64,000 nt of DNA from Arbacia lixula (Eukaryota > Echinodermata > Echinoidea > Arbacioida > Arbaciidae): contig OZ022593.1 in NCBI GenBank assembly GCA_963669155.1, positions 20,834,047 through 20,898,046 of the forward strand. Direction: 5' to 3'. Of the stretch, positions 13,236 to 26,018 are shown in pieces (position 1 is the stretch's first letter; each line of letters opens with the position of its first letter). The position numbers were made by a program, and so were the translations under genes. The notes beneath the pieces were generated by a model. The model made no database searches. It was not told the origin of the DNA and saw only the letters and a program-made list of their open reading frames with translations.

Positions 13236-14560
13236 ACTTTTTCTTTAAGTATTCATACGATTATAAATGGTCAGGATCTGATACAGTGTAAAAGCACATG
13301 TAGCACAATCAGCAAATTACTTTATACAACATTTATTTTCATAAACCTCTGTTTTGAATAGGTGAATAAAGACTAGAAAAATTTTGGGGGCATATATTTG
13401 TTCCAACTGTTTGGGAAGTTACATTCTCACAAAAAGAAAAGTGTGCTGCAAAAATATCTGGCATGATATTTGAAATGTGTTGAAGGCAGCTTTCCTGAAG
13501 ACACGGATGGGCAAGGATATCATATTCGGAACTAAGATGTGGAACCATTTATCTGGTTTCCCCATGCATGCGATAGCAAAGTACAGCGCTGTGTTCCAAT
13601 AAGTCACAGACCTGGGTCTTCCTGGCAGTAACTTTCACTGACCTTGTTTGTTTGTGTGTTATGTGTGCCTTTTTATAGCAACAGTTAAAAAGATGTTTCA
13701 TTTCTTCTTTCTCTTTGTATCCCCACCGCCTCTCCTCCTTGCCCTATCACATTCTTGGAAGCTCCTTCTAAGCTGCACGTTAGTTTATTTTTCTCCTTTC
13801 TCTTTCCCTCCACCTCTCTTGTCCACCTCTCTTCTTCTCACATGTCCTTGTCATTCCAGTCTGTAGTATGTCTACCCCTCCCCTATCTCCCTCACTGTAT
13901 CTCTCTCCTTCTCCCTCAGTCCCTCCTCAATCCCTGTCATTCTCTTCCTTTCCCTCTCTCTTTCTCCCTTTTTTAGCCCCTCCCTCTCATCCTTCTCTCT
14001 TGTCCCTCTCACCCTCTCACAATTCACTTCCTCTCACCCTTATATTTCCTGTCACAATCTCACTACCTCACAAGACTTTTTCAAACTTGCATTTCACTTT
14101 CAAGTAACTATGGAGATTGAAGGAGGTGTCCCCTTAGCCATTTTGCAGAAATATTAAATTTGACTAGGATCAGGCCAGCAATGCATAAATTTCCCCTAAC
14201 AACGATATGTATAAATTAATAAAGAAGTGGCTGTATAATTTTCCTCAGAATAAGATAACTATTAATTTTCCTTTAAATGTGCTCTCATTGTGGAAGTGAG
14301 CATTATTCTTAATCCTAATTTGCAGGTGTAAAAAATGTGAGGGATGCTGAACTTCTGAACACTGAAAGATGCTGTGAGTCTGCTCAAGAGGAAATTGTTC
14401 TCTCTCTCTCTTGTTGTGCAAATTCAACCTTGATTCTCGGAAACTGGGTAGCTATGTAATCTGTTTTTATCGGGCTAATAAATTCTTGGTACTTCAGCCT
14501 ATTGTTTCCTGCGCACCTGGAATACAATGTAAGCCTGGGCACGCCATGGCAGCACATTTG

Positions 14561-14591
<31 letters not shown>

Positions 14592-15300
14592 TACAGCTAT
14601 AGCAACAGCGACCATGGACTATTGGCCAATCCTCTTAGCTGCATATTTGAGTATCAACTATAGCTGTCAGATACATTAGAATGCTGGCCCATGTTTGACG
14701 GTCACATTGGAGAAGGCCTTACGAGCCACGTATGTTCTTGTGCTTTCTGGGTCCTGTCATATAAAGAATTGCAGTTGATTGTAATTCGATTGATACCCAT
14801 TGTAACTATGTTCATAAGAGATAGGGGATTGGACTTATGATTGACTCTTATCAATCACAACACAGTATAAGATGGGGCCTTGTGTGGACTTGAGTCTGAA
14901 CCTGTCTACCCAAAATGTTTAAGCTGATCTTAGTTCATGTTTTTCCTGGCTTTCTGTCTCTCCTTTTTTTTCCTTCGTCCTCTCGCCATGTTTGTTTCTC
15001 CCTAACCCTATTTCTATCTTAGTCGTCCTCTCTTTCTCTCTTGTTGTCTTTCTCTCATTTTCTATTTCCCTTCTCTTTCTCCTTCTTTCTCACTCTCTCT
15101 TTCTATCTCTATTTTTCTCTCTCCTTCTCCTTTCCCCTCACCCTCTCTCTCTCTCTCTTACTCTTATTTTCAAAACTTCCGTAGCTGAAGAGAGAAAACA
15201 TAGACCTTCCTATGGCCCTTTGGCCTACTGCTTCCTCTGTCAATAGAGGCAATTAGACCGTACCGTGCTGTACACACATGTGTTCTTTGCCTGATCACTT
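13236..15300. other. Non-coding stretch with two more pyrimidine blocks
   Basis: No gene seen. Pyrimidine-rich blocks lie at about 13690-14110 and 14945-15170. A (GTCT)n tetranucleotide run lies near 14562-14592. Sequence between them is ordinary AT-rich DNA. Confidence 0.6.
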
Positions 15301-15506
15301 TAGCCTGGCTTCCAGGCTGTTGGATATTTATAATCCAAAGAATCCAAACTGTATAATAGGGTCTTGTACTCACAAGACTAGTCACAGTTCAATTCTTCCG
15401 TTGATGTGTCAGAAAAGGAGATGAGCATGATTAGTCTACTGCAGTTAGACTTGTTTATGAAGTAGTTTGGATTATTAATATGCCAAACAGCCTGGAAATC
15501 AGGCTA
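15301..15506. mobile_element. MITE family B, copy 1
   Basis: The left end is TAGCCTGGCTTCCAGGCTGT and the right end is the inverse ACAGCCTGGAAATCAGGCTA. Internal words shared with other copies are TCTTGTACTCACAAGACTAG on the left and AGTAGTTTGGATTATTAATA on the right. The element is about 206 bp and non-coding. Five other copies lie in the window. Its transposase family is not clear from the ends. Confidence 0.75.
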
Positions 15507-16240
15507 CCCACATGTACAACCCTGTATCACTCTAAACTCAAAAGAGCAACTGTTACTTGTGTCTTATTTGTGATGTGTGGAGAGCAGCACACTTCTTATA
15601 TCGTCTCAGTTGGTCAACGTTTGGAATAGTAATAGCTTCATATCATATGGATTGGCAAGTTGTCTGGCAAGGAAAATTTGGTGGATTTAAAAAGTCAGTG
15701 GGAAGCTCTTTTCGATGCTCATACATTGTTGAAAATTGAAGGTAAGCACAAATTTAAATGCATTTGCAGTGCCTGTATGTACAGGAAGTACAATGTATGA
15801 ATAGAAACACTCGATTAGTGCATGTCAGTTGCCTTGAACTTCTTTGAGGCTACTTCTCAAGAGACTAATGGGAAATTACCAAAATATGAATTCCTGGTAT
15901 TAATAGAGTATTAAGGGTCACTAATTCACACGTGTCGCAATGGCAGGGCCCTCATGGTGTATGGTATGGGCCTCATGGTGTATGGTGTGGGCCTTGCGTA
16001 GAGTTTCATGATCACATAACAAAGTTCTATAGATTTAATTCCGGAGCATGGTCAGGATTGTGAACATTCATGGGTATAATTGCAAGTAATGGCAATCTTT
16101 CCAAGTGAGAGTGAGGCTTTGACTGGAAATTGTTATATGTAAGTATTTTTGCAGTCATATTTCAAAAATTCTAGGATTCAAAATACAAGAGGGAAAATAT
16201 GTGTTATTTGGTTGTATTACTACTTGGTTGTCTAGCTACT
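15507..16240. other. Non-coding stretch, weak exon-like segment only
   Basis: The only exon-like piece is 15610-15741, with an acceptor TCGTCTCAG and a donor GTAAGC. All three frames carry a stop, so it could only be untranslated. Otherwise nothing is recognised. Confidence 0.45.
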
Positions 16241-16285
<45 letters not shown>

Positions 16286-17037
16286 GGTGAGGCAAACACT
16301 CAGCTCAGACCTGATAAACAGAATACATTGTATGAGATAAAGAAACAAATAGAACGAAGCAGAGAAAACACTTTGGAGGGAGGCAGAGAAGGGGGAGAGA
16401 GAGGGACAGATCGAGAGAGACCGAGAGAGACAACCGAGCTTCCTATCTGCTAGGGTTTGGTCCTAAGTGGGAGAGAGAGAAATATAGAGAGAAAGAAAGA
16501 AAGAAAGACAGACAGACAGACAGACAGACAAATAGAGATAGGGAGATGGAGAGAGAGAGGGAGACAGATGGACAGACAGAGATAGGGAGAATGAAAGAAA
16601 GAAAGAAGAGATACAGTAGAGAGACAGAAAGAGAAGAAATAGAGAAAAAAACTGCTAAAGAGAGAGAGGGAGGGAGAGAGAGAGTGGGATAGATGAAGAG
16701 GGAAGGGGTGAAAGAGGCAGACAGAAAGAGACAGATATTTGTAGAAATAGACTGCCAGAGATATAGAGAGAGAAAGAGAAAGAGAAAGAGAGAGGGGGTG
16801 GAACAGACAGCAAGAAAGAGAAAGAGAGATAGAAAGCAATAAAGAGAGACGGATATACATGTAAGGAGGAGAATAGAGAATGAAAGAGAGCTAGAGAGAC
16901 AGAAAGAGAGAGTTACATGTAGAAAGAGAAAGAGAGGAGAGAGAGAGGGAGTGGAACAGACAGCTACAGATAGAAGGAGAGTTACAGATAGTATGTAGAT
17001 AGATATAGAGCGAGAGAGAGAGAGAGAGAGCAGCGAG
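16241..17037 (+). repeat. GA-rich purine block
   Basis: Almost 800 bases of GAGA, GAAA and GACA repeats on the + strand, including (GACA)n near 16508. Two related non-repetitive words, TTCCTATCTGCTAGGGTTTG at about 16440 and TTCCTCTGCCAGGGGTTGGC at about 17040, bracket much of the block. This suggests that it grew between two copies of one flank. Confidence 0.8.
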
Positions 17038-18044
17038 GTTCCTCTGCCAGGGGTTGGCCCTAATCAGGAGACGCCGCAGGATTTGTTGCTGGATGGAAGT
17101 CCACTTATCGCGCTGTCCTCAAATTACTCCTACCTCGCTGCTCTCAATATCCCATCCACACACCAGATATCACGCTACTTGTTGGCTTCTCGCTCACAAC
17201 TTACACAATATATACAAACAAAATAAACAAGCTCAGCTTACTTATAGATTCACGGCCCAAGAACATGCCTTGTTTTTCACTTTGATATCCTACGGTGGTC
17301 TAGAAAAAATACATGTGAGGGCTCGTTTTGAGGCCTTATCGTCTATGTATGTCATGAAACGAACATCCTCTACATAGTACCCTTTGAAGAAAATTCATTT
17401 TCACAGGGCTGCTTTCGTCATTCATGGAGGATCCTCTTGGCATTAGGAGGGGCTCAATTAAGCTTAGGCTCAATCACACATGTTTTCTACAAAGCTACCT
17501 AATTTTTTTTCACTTAGTGATGCTATGATGTTGGAACAGGATTGTTGTTAAAGTGTGCTACAACATATGTTGCGCTTTCAAATCCTGCCCAAACAATCTC
17601 ACACATACAAATTGCAAAGCTAGAACTCTCAAATCCAACCGATCCTGCAAAAAACAGTTGATAATGCCTTTACATACTGTGCACATGTACATAAATGCAA
17701 GAGCCCAAAATTGGTCTAAAGGACATCAGAACCAGTGGACATGTAATGGCATAGAATCCACCCTATCTCTTGTATTTGCCTCTGCACAGTAAGGAACAAA
17801 CACACACTCTACCCAATCACGTACAGCACTTTGTGGTGTTTCACAGATTGGTCTGCATAGTACGTGTTTGTGTACATGTACAGCACGTATACGCACCCTC
17901 CTTGCATAAACACTCACTCGGAGTGAGAATGGACGAGATGAAAAACAGTAATAAATTGCAATTTGTGGTACGAGGCCAGAGGAGAGAAGAGTACAATGTA
18001 CTCTACACTATACATGTAGCATGGGTAATGTATGAAGCTTTCAT
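17038..18044. other. Non-coding stretch, no gene seen
   Basis: A frame starting just after 17053 stays open for roughly 58 codons. I recognise no domain in it and see no donor that would support an exon. No other structure was found. Confidence 0.4.
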
Positions 18045-18788
18045 GCCTGTATAGGTACAGTACATACATGTACATATACTGCATTCAGGCTCAGTATGTG
18101 AACAGTACTGTACTGCTCATGTACATATGGACATGATCTCCTACAAACAGATAATATATCAAAAGAGCTCGGTGGATTGATAGAGTTTGCTTGTGTGGTT
18201 TGAATACATAATGCATGAATAAAGGTGTGTACATACTATAGGTATAATAGATGTACTGCATTTAGGTACAGTATGTGTTAAATGCTGTACACTTCATGTA
18301 TAATATATTATATGGACATGATCTCCTACAGTTTTTATATGTGGTTGTATACATTGTACATGTACATGTACATAATGCATTAAAAAAGATGTGTACACAT
18401 ACATGTACTGTACATGAACGGTACAGTGTACCGGTATGTGTACAGCACTGAACTGCTAGTATATAATATATTATATGGACATGAGCTCCTACAAATATGA
18501 TAAATAGGTAAAGCATGGTGGATTGTTGGATTTGGTGATGGGTGTGTGTATTTATTTTGTACATGTATACATGTAAAGTTAGCTTGCATGTAGGCTGGCC
18601 TGAACATGTACAGTACAGTAGGAACAGAATGTGTGTACTACCGTACTGTCTAGATATTCTGTCCTTCTACTAACAGATGAAAAATAAATCTATAGAGCTT
18701 GGTGGATTAATGGAGTTTGGAGATGAGTTTGTATATATTTACATGTAAAAAGCACTTGAATATGCTGACCTGAGCATGAACATGTACA
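18045..18788 (+). repeat. Four imperfect tandem copies, 165-220 bp
   Basis: Units start near 18045, 18225, 18391 and 18613. Shared words are TATGGACATGATCTCCTACA, GAGCTCGGTGGATTGATAGA and TGTGTACATAC, with repeated TACATGTA palindromes. The copies have diverged by substitutions and short gaps. A weaker fifth copy may follow to about 18950. No coding potential is seen. Confidence 0.75.
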
Positions 18789-20508
18789 CAAAAGCGCTGC
18801 ATGCCATAGTGCATGTAATGGTATGCTTATTGTATTTGGCTTTGTGCCAGCAAGTCATAGCAATATGTTAATATCTCTGGCTACATTCATGTAGGTTCAT
18901 ACATAATATATTACATTGACTTTATGCTGAAACATATGTAAAAGGGAAATACATCTGTGAATAAAGTTGTTGGACCACTTTTAGTATTCATCTTGCAGTA
19001 AGATTTTCCAATGGCAGAAAAATGCACCAAGATTAAAGAGTGGTAAACCCTCATTAAGCCAACAAAATATCCTACTTAAAAGAAAAGGAAAATGCTCATA
19101 GGAGTATGATGCACTAGATGTACAGTTTGTACTTCCAGATGTCATGCTGGAAAAGTAGCCCCTCCAAATAGATGTATACAGTAATATTTGCATTGCAAGG
19201 ATCATTGGTAAGGTCCATGGTATAACATACATTCTTAATATTTGTAATGACAACTCGTTCATACCATGATGCAATGATTGTTTTAAAACAAAAATGTGTC
19301 ATTATCCAAATGGTAGAAAGTACTAGAAACACACATCAATAATTTTCCAAACTGAATAAGCTACTAGGCATGGGACTGATAACTAAACAATGTGTCACCA
19401 TACATTAATAATGACTGCCCACTCATCATACACCTGTAGTTTTCAGGCACCTGCAGTGCATTGTCAAGTCCAAGCTCCAGTGTAAACATGCTCTCTGTTT
19501 AATTCGGTGACTCATAAATGTAGAATATTTGAGGAATTTATAATGAAGACATATATACTTCCAAAGTTTTGTTTGATTTTGTGATACATAGAGCAAATAG
19601 TACAGACTGGTGTGTACATTGGATTTAAATGAATTATTTATATTTGGAAGCACACATAATTAAAGGTAATGTGAAAAGTCACTTTTGACTTACTGTGTAC
19701 AACATGTACATGTAGATCCAAGATGCACATGTACAGTAGGGCAAGTTATAACTGTAGCACATGTTGACGCGTAGTACATGTAGAGTACTTGTAACCAGGG
19801 GAGAAAATATCTTTATTTTTGAGATATATTTGGGATGCAAGATTATGTTGGGTGAAAGCTGCATTGAGTGCATATGGGTTCATAGTTTCTAGATTTGTAT
19901 TTGGGGATTTTCTTTTCTAAAACATGTGCATTGCATGAACCAAGTTCACCAGGTGTACATGTAGCACACTGATCTTTCAAATAGTATTTTTTTTAATTAT
20001 CAAACAGCACTTGTTGTTTTATAGAGTTGTACAATTGCTATCATAAGCGATTGGCTTTGTGTGAACAAATTTGTGGTGAGAAGAGTGGTTTTCTTACCAT
20101 CCATGTTACGGTACTGTTTGAACTAACTCTAGCCACACCCATATTGGTATTATCTTGATGGGTGAACATGATGGCTGTATAATGTAGGTGAAATGACACC
20201 GTATTTACCACAGGTGGTTGCATGGAGGCAAGTCATGTTTGCTCAGGAGACTGATTCAGCCTTGATCTGACAATGCTGAAAAAAGGGGTGGAGCTAGCTT
20301 CTCCATTGCTCATTTAAACTATTAGGACAGTGGTGTGTTTTTGTGTGTGCTAATACAAATGAATAAAATATACTTGCTTGCAATATGCTTCAAGCCTTAT
20401 GTCTTGAAACAAACATATTTTACACCCAACCATGCTGTGCATTACATGTACACCCAATGAGGACAACGAAACATTGGCTCTTTATTATTTTTTATCTTTT
20501 TTTTTTTT
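18789..20508. other. Non-coding stretch, no gene seen
   Basis: AT-rich sequence with scattered TACATGTA words. The short open frames show no domains. Confidence 0.5.
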
Positions 20509-20570
20509 GGGGGGGGGGGGGGAGGGGGCTCTTTTTTGTGGGATTAAATCCCCCTGAACTCCCATTTAAC
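20509..20570 (+). repeat. GGGGCT dispersed repeat, copy 3
   Basis: A T run joins a G run, then GAGGGGGCTCTTTTTTGTGG and GATTAAATCCCCCTGAACTC follow. It has the same word order as the other copies. Confidence 0.6.
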
Positions 20571-21041
20571 TTAAACTTCGTATTTATCTCAGTGAAAATT
20601 AAAAAACCCAGTCTGCCGACAAAACTACCCAAGCTACTGCTGCTGGTAAAAACCTCTGCTTGCTTTGGCATGAGTCATCTGTGCAAAGCAAGCAGTAGGC
20701 ACATGGCTTCACACACCTAGTCTGCAGCATTGAACAATATTACCAACTTCTGTAAAATTGAACTTTATCCTCCAAATAAAAACATCCAAAATAGGTCTAC
20801 CATCGAGTATTATGATGTCGTCTTGTTCTATGGTGGCTGGGGTCAGTGTATGAGATCTGCACAGATGCCCGCGGAGGAAGAGAAATGGGGGCGGACATGA
20901 TGAGTCATAGCACACAAACAAAGCAGGGTCTAAATATGGAGACTAGTCACAGGTTCAGGGAATACCCTTTTGAGCAAGGGATGACTCATACCTGTTGGAA
21001 TGTCATTTCATTCATACTTTTTCTCTGCCTGTCTTTAACAG

Positions 21042-21095
21042 CAGCCACGGCCAGCGAGGAGTGGGAGGGAATCCCTCCGCTAGTCTGGGTTCAAG
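21042..21095 (+). other. Candidate 54-bp internal exon
   Basis: A pyrimidine-rich tract ending TCTTTAACAG precedes it and CAAG/GTATTG follows. The acceptor is a NAGNAG pair (ACAGCAG), so a 3-base shift is possible. Two frames stay open. One reads ATASEEWEGIPPLVWVQ. In that frame an upstream ATG at 20981 would give a hydrophobic leader followed by AATA/SEE, which looks like a signal peptide instead of an exon start. The other frame would join in phase to the candidate exon at 30042. The gene is not recognised. Confidence 0.2.
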
Positions 21096-21970
21096 GTATT
21101 GTTTGTTTTGTCTGCTGCTTTGTTTTGACAAATATGGGGGATTTATTTTAGTAAACAAATAAACTGCTTACATTCCTGGCTATCTACTTTCAGTTTAGGA
21201 AGGAAGATATACTAGAACAGGTATGTGTGGTTAGATGCATCACCTGAAGCTGATAATAATATCTGACCATTGAAAAATACATATTTTGTATTTTTCTTTC
21301 AAACAGATTATAAATCCTTTTGCATGACAAAACAAGGCAAAATAAACAACCTTTCCCTTTGAATATCTCAGCAATAGATTTTTGTTGTAATTTTTAGGGT
21401 CAACGATATAGCAGACATACTGAAAATCAGACAATTCAGACATTAGTATGTAGACTTACTATAACTTCTCCACACTTTGCCTTTTTCCTTTCTTTCTTCT
21501 TTTCTCTGTCTACAGGGTTCTCTCATCACCTTCTTCCATTTCATCCCATTTATTTTCAATTAAAAACACAGAAAACTTAAGCTAAAAATAGCCTTGTGTA
21601 AGTGTAATAGAAATTAAGAATGATCTCTCCTCTTTTCACCTTTTCTTTTTCTTTCTTCACGCCATAAGTGGGTCAATTATCCTGAAGGAATTATTATTTT
21701 TTTATTTTTATAACACATGGTTTTATCAAGATTTCTACTATATTTTCTAAATAGTATTTATTAGTATACTCTCACCATGGAAACATTCAGAGAACATTTA
21801 ATGTAGACATTTCAAGTTTGAGCCTCTTCCCTCACCAGGAACAGACACAGATCTCTCGCATGATCCCTGATCTAGACTGACCTCGAGACGATCTCAAAGT
21901 TCCTTCCTTCCTTTGTATTTATCTGCACAATTACTACAGAGTAGTGTTCATCCAGGATCTGTGTTAATAT

Positions 21971-22392
21971 GGCCGTGTTTATCAACTTTTCAGAAATTTA
22001 AACGCGTTTCCAAAGGCCTTTACGAATGCGTTTCCAAACTCGTTTCCAAACACGTTTAAAAACACGGTGCGTTTATCAACTCCAAAGGCCTTTACGAACA
22101 CGTTTCCAAACGCGTTTAAATTTCGGTGCGTTTATCAACTCGATCGCCCAAGTCGAAAACCGGCCTTGTCACCGAAAACACGTGGTTTAAACGCGTTTCA
22201 AAACAGCTTTGCGTTTATCTCGCTTCTTTAAACGCGTTTAGGATCGTACAAATTTGCGTGTTTCAAAACAGCTTTCCAAACCCCCTAATCAAAACACCTT
22301 TGCGTTTATCAACTCGTTTAAACGCGTTTAAAAAAATTTAAACGCGTTTGGAAACCTTAATTCTACCAAAAAAAGAGTTGATAAACACGCCC
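21971..22392. mobile_element. MITE E with AAACGCGTTT motifs
   Basis: The inverted ends are GGCCGTGTTTATCAACTT and GAGTTGATAAACACGCCC. TAT flanks both sides (21968-21970 and 22393-22395), a possible target duplication. The inside is packed with TTTAAACGCGTTT palindromes (about six) and with GCGTTTATCAACTC, which repeats the terminal word. The element is non-coding. The internal repetition of the end sequence suggests that it grew from its own termini. Confidence 0.75.
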
Positions 22393-22682
22393 TATGTTGG
22401 ATAAAGACCTGCTTATCATGCTACTTGACTGATTTACATATTAAGAAGAAAATATTTAAGCTTTTAAGTTTTTTAATTTCACTTATTGAATCCTACATGT
22501 ATACCCACAGGATGAAAATGCAAAAGATGTAAACATCAAATATATACAAACAAATATGAATACATTAACTGGGTAGCTTTCTTTAATGAACAAGTTATTT
22601 TATGCACCTGTTATAATGTTTGATCTTATTATGCGAACTGAACAACATAATTGCTATACATGACAGTTTTACCATTTTTTTT

Positions 22683-22810
22683 TTCAATGGTAACCTGGTA
22701 GGAGGTGACAGATTATGTGAATGATCTTGACTTAGCACCGATATCATGCAGCAGGCAAGGAATACTCCTTGGGGAGTGGAGATGGTGCACATAGGTGTGC
22801 ATGGTGTATG
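22683..22810 (+). mobile_element. 5'-truncated SINE tail
   Basis: Shares GATTATGTGAATGA, then AGCACC, GCA.GGCAAGG, and GGAGTGGAGATGGTGCACAT with the longer SINE at 57100-57390, in the same order. It starts at a GGTAACCTGGTAGGAGGTGA word of the kind that follows the SINE core. The tRNA-like head is missing. Confidence 0.55.
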
Positions 22811-24030
22811 TACCTACAAAACCTTCTTGTATCCTGTGACCAGGGCTTTGATTGTAACATTCCACTTAATTTAGTGTGTCAACAGCCATGGGTCAGACCC
22901 CCTATGTACCATCAAAAATAGAAAAACTTCTCATAAATGCTGATATTTATTCTTTAATTAAAAAATATAATCTATTGTTAATTTTGTAATGGGATATTGC
23001 ACATGAATTGCAAGCAGGATTTCTCACCTCTTTTATGATTTCCGCATTTCAACCACAATTATGGCGCTCTAGTAATGTAACATAGGATGTGGCAAGATCT
23101 ACTACCGTACACCTGTTCACTTTCATCCATTTAGAGTCAAAACCACATCAAATTTGCGGTTAACAATCATTAATGAGTTAAACCACTCACAGTAATTGCA
23201 TTTTTAGCTTTATTAAAGGCTGTGCGTAAGAATAGTCAAAGTGCTGCTTGGGAAATGGTGTTTAGTCCAATTACGCAGGGCACCAAAAATGAAGGAAAAC
23301 AAAGCATTACTGATCGGGAAAGGCAGTCACCTACATTGTATTCAAACATAAATGGAGGTGCAGATAGTGTGCTTTTCTTCCTGGGTATCGGCTGTCCTCA
23401 TTACTCTGACGTTGCACAAACAGCACGCTATTTGTGTCTTCTGAAGATGATAGCGGCAAAGAAGTATGTTGTCTGGTTGGGTAACATCTCCCCAAAATAT
23501 CTTACGTGTAGGCTCAGCGGAAAAACAACAACACACGTATGCTTTGGTTTGTCTAAATGCAAAACTCAATGCTGAATAAAGTGGAAAGAATATATGTTAG
23601 GCTTAGTGCAGATCTGATTCTCGTACACTTTATCCTTTTTTCTGTGTGTTACGTCAAAAACATGTATGCTCATTGCAGAGATATGGAGAAAGAAAATCAC
23701 CAAAAAACAACTCATTTGTTATTTTTGAATGGATTTATAAACAGTTAATGCATCCATACATGTCCTAGTGTACCTCATGAAAGCACAGCTCAAGATAAAT
23801 CATTAGATCATTTAATGGATTACAATAACACATTACGTGCAGATAAAAAACAAAATCCCCCTCTGTCGACTTGCAGGGCCCCAGTTGTGTAACTGGCAAG
23901 TGCGTGGAATGCTGGCCAATTGGTTCCGCAGTACAAATTTAATCATTATTCAATTTGGCGACCGACCGATGCCAAAGCGCCACTGGCTGATCACGGACGA
24001 TGCCATTCTGCAGAATCGAACCACGCTGCC
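22811..24030. other. Non-coding stretch, no gene seen
   Basis: Open frames around 23222-23575 and 23837-24073 have no recognised domain and no clear splice context. Confidence 0.45.
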
Positions 24031-24238
24031 TAGCCTCTTTTGCAGGCTGTTAGACATTTCTAATCTAAATTGAATAATAGAGTCTAGTACTGTAAAGAAT
24101 GGTCATTTTAACATTTTCTTCTTTTCTAAATCAGCCTCAGAGAAGATATTCAGAATGGTTATGGTAGTCTACTGCTGCCAGACCTTTTTGTTGAATAGTT
24201 TGGTTTAGAAACGCCCAACAGCCTGTAAGCCACACTAC
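24031..24238. mobile_element. MITE family B, copy 2
   Basis: The left end is TAGCCTCTTTTGCAGGCTGT and the right end is CAACAGCCTGTAAGCCACAC. Internal words TCTAGTACTGTAAAG and TTGAATAGTTTGGTTTAGAA match other copies. Confidence 0.7.
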
Positions 24239-24480
24239 TAGGGTGGCGTTCTGATTCTGAGGCCGGCTGGCCAGCCCGATGTGACCCAAGGGAAGGAAGG
24301 ACAGAAGAGAAGGGAAATGAGATGGAGAGAGCGCATTATTACCCTTCTCAGTCCCAAGGGTACATATATGTGTAACAAATCAATGAGGTTGTCATAGCTT
24401 GGTACTGAGGGGGGGTTAAGAAGGAGACAGAAGGGTATGAATATAACAGACTACATTGTACATGTAGATGTTCATTGACT

Positions 24481-24482
<2 letters not shown>

Positions 24483-24517
<35 letters not shown>
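24483..24517 (+). repeat. (GA)n microsatellite
   Basis: About 17 perfect GA units. Confidence 0.95.
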
Positions 24518-24521
<4 letters not shown>

Positions 24522-24750
24522 GAGAGATGCAGATAATATGAAGTTAAATGTCACTCTTTAAAATGTTGATTTCTTTTCCATTTGTTGTGATCAATCTAGA
24601 TTTTTTTTAAATTTCTATAAATCTATGTTGTAGTGACAGATTGATAAAGAATGACCTTTAGATAAATATTTACATTATATAGATATTCTTGGCTTCATAT
24701 CCATGGTGATATGATATTCCACAATTCACTGGATGGAAGGAAGAAATATG

Positions 24751-24835
24751 GAGAAGGGGGAAAAAAGGGGGGAAAGGAGGGGGGGGGGTGGAGGCAGTGG
24801 TATGAGGAGTTGGGGGGGGGGGGGGTGGGGGGAAG
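24751..24835 (+). repeat. G-rich tract
   Basis: Repeated G runs of 4 to 13 bases broken by A and T. They could form quadruplexes on the + strand. The proline-rich frames opposite are compositional. Confidence 0.85.
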
Positions 24836-25220
24836 AAGATACATACTTTGTACATGTTCATGTATAAAACATGCATGAGTCCAACCCCCAAAAAGCACCA
24901 CCACTACCAAAACTAACAATGCCGGAAGGCTTGTGTGATGCATTTACACACTTTCTTTGCATTATTTATACACACGTACACATGCATAAACCTATACATG
25001 TATAATGTATATGTTTATGACGTTTTGATTCGTAAAAAAAGTGGCAAATGCATACAGAAATTAACATAAAGTCCTCAGGACATTTACACTGCATTTCAAT
25101 GGAACATCTTTTGCCATAAACTGGTACATGTTTGTGTTTTTCATTGTCATTGGGGAACATACTGTACAAGATACATGTAAGTACATGTGTATTGAGTAAA
25201 TTTTTATGGATATCATGATG

Positions 25221-25490
25221 GAAATAGATATAATGGAAATATGATGTGTTTCTGTTTGTTCCAGAGAGGGTGAAATTTACTGGATTTGATAATTTAGGGG
25301 GAAGGGTGTATATACCCATATGTAAATTAACTGTAGGTGTTATATTAATGTTCATGAAATAGATATAATGGAAATATGATGTGTTTCTGTTTGTTCCAGA
25401 GAGGGTGAAATTTACTGGATTTGATAATTTAGGGGGAAGGGTGTATATACCCATATGTAAATTAACTGTAGGTGTTATATTAATGTTCAT
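25221..25490 (+). repeat. 135-bp perfect tandem duplication
   Basis: Copies at 25221-25355 and 25356-25490 appear identical. Each starts GAAATAGATATAATGGAAAT and ends TATATTAATGTTCATG. Identity points to a very recent duplication or gene conversion. Each copy contains an acceptor-like TTTGTTCCAG. The repeated open frame on the minus strand is a by-product. Confidence 0.9.
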
Positions 25491-26018
25491 GTACATGTAC
25501 ATGTATGTCCCTGCGAATAGTGAATAGATACAAAATGTTCTTAGTGCTCTTGCTAGTTTTGTTGTTTTTATGTCAAACATTACGATATGAACACCATTGG
25601 CAATTATTTTTTTGGAAAAATGTTCCTTTTTTTTTTTCAGGAACCTGCAATCGTTTGTGTTGAGATATCAAATAAATACCACATGCCAACCAGTCCCAAC
25701 AAGTGCTTTCCCTGCTTGAAACCAATCCTTGCTAGTTCTATGATTACATGTACCTGCCAAGGGTTGAAAACAGCAAGACTGTATCTAGCGATGATTTTAT
25801 GCGAGCTTCCTTAGTACACTGTTGGAATGCATCGTGCCTGTAGTATGGATGGAGGAATTGTTAAGTACACGCCGGATGACGGAGGAGGAACGCATCTGTG
25901 CATACACGCACACACAAAGACTTGTTCCCTCGGAGTCTGAGGCAGGTTGCTGCATGGCGATGCGTGAAGTGAGGCGTGTGCAAATGTACGCTGGCATTTC
26001 TGATGTCTAGGGAGGCCC

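Noticed and set aside
12633-14107. Long Ser/Leu-rich open frames
   Set aside because: They follow from CT-repeat composition and have no domains.
15610-15741. Exon-like segment with acceptor and GTAAGC donor
   Set aside because: All frames have stops. It could only be untranslated and nothing links it to a gene.
17054-17228. Open frame of about 58 codons with protein-like composition
   Set aside because: No recognised domain, no donor, and it borders a low-complexity block.
24966-25580. Minus-strand open frame of 204 codons with an internal repeat
   Set aside because: Its repeat is the 135-bp DNA duplication, which happens to be a multiple of three. No domain is seen.
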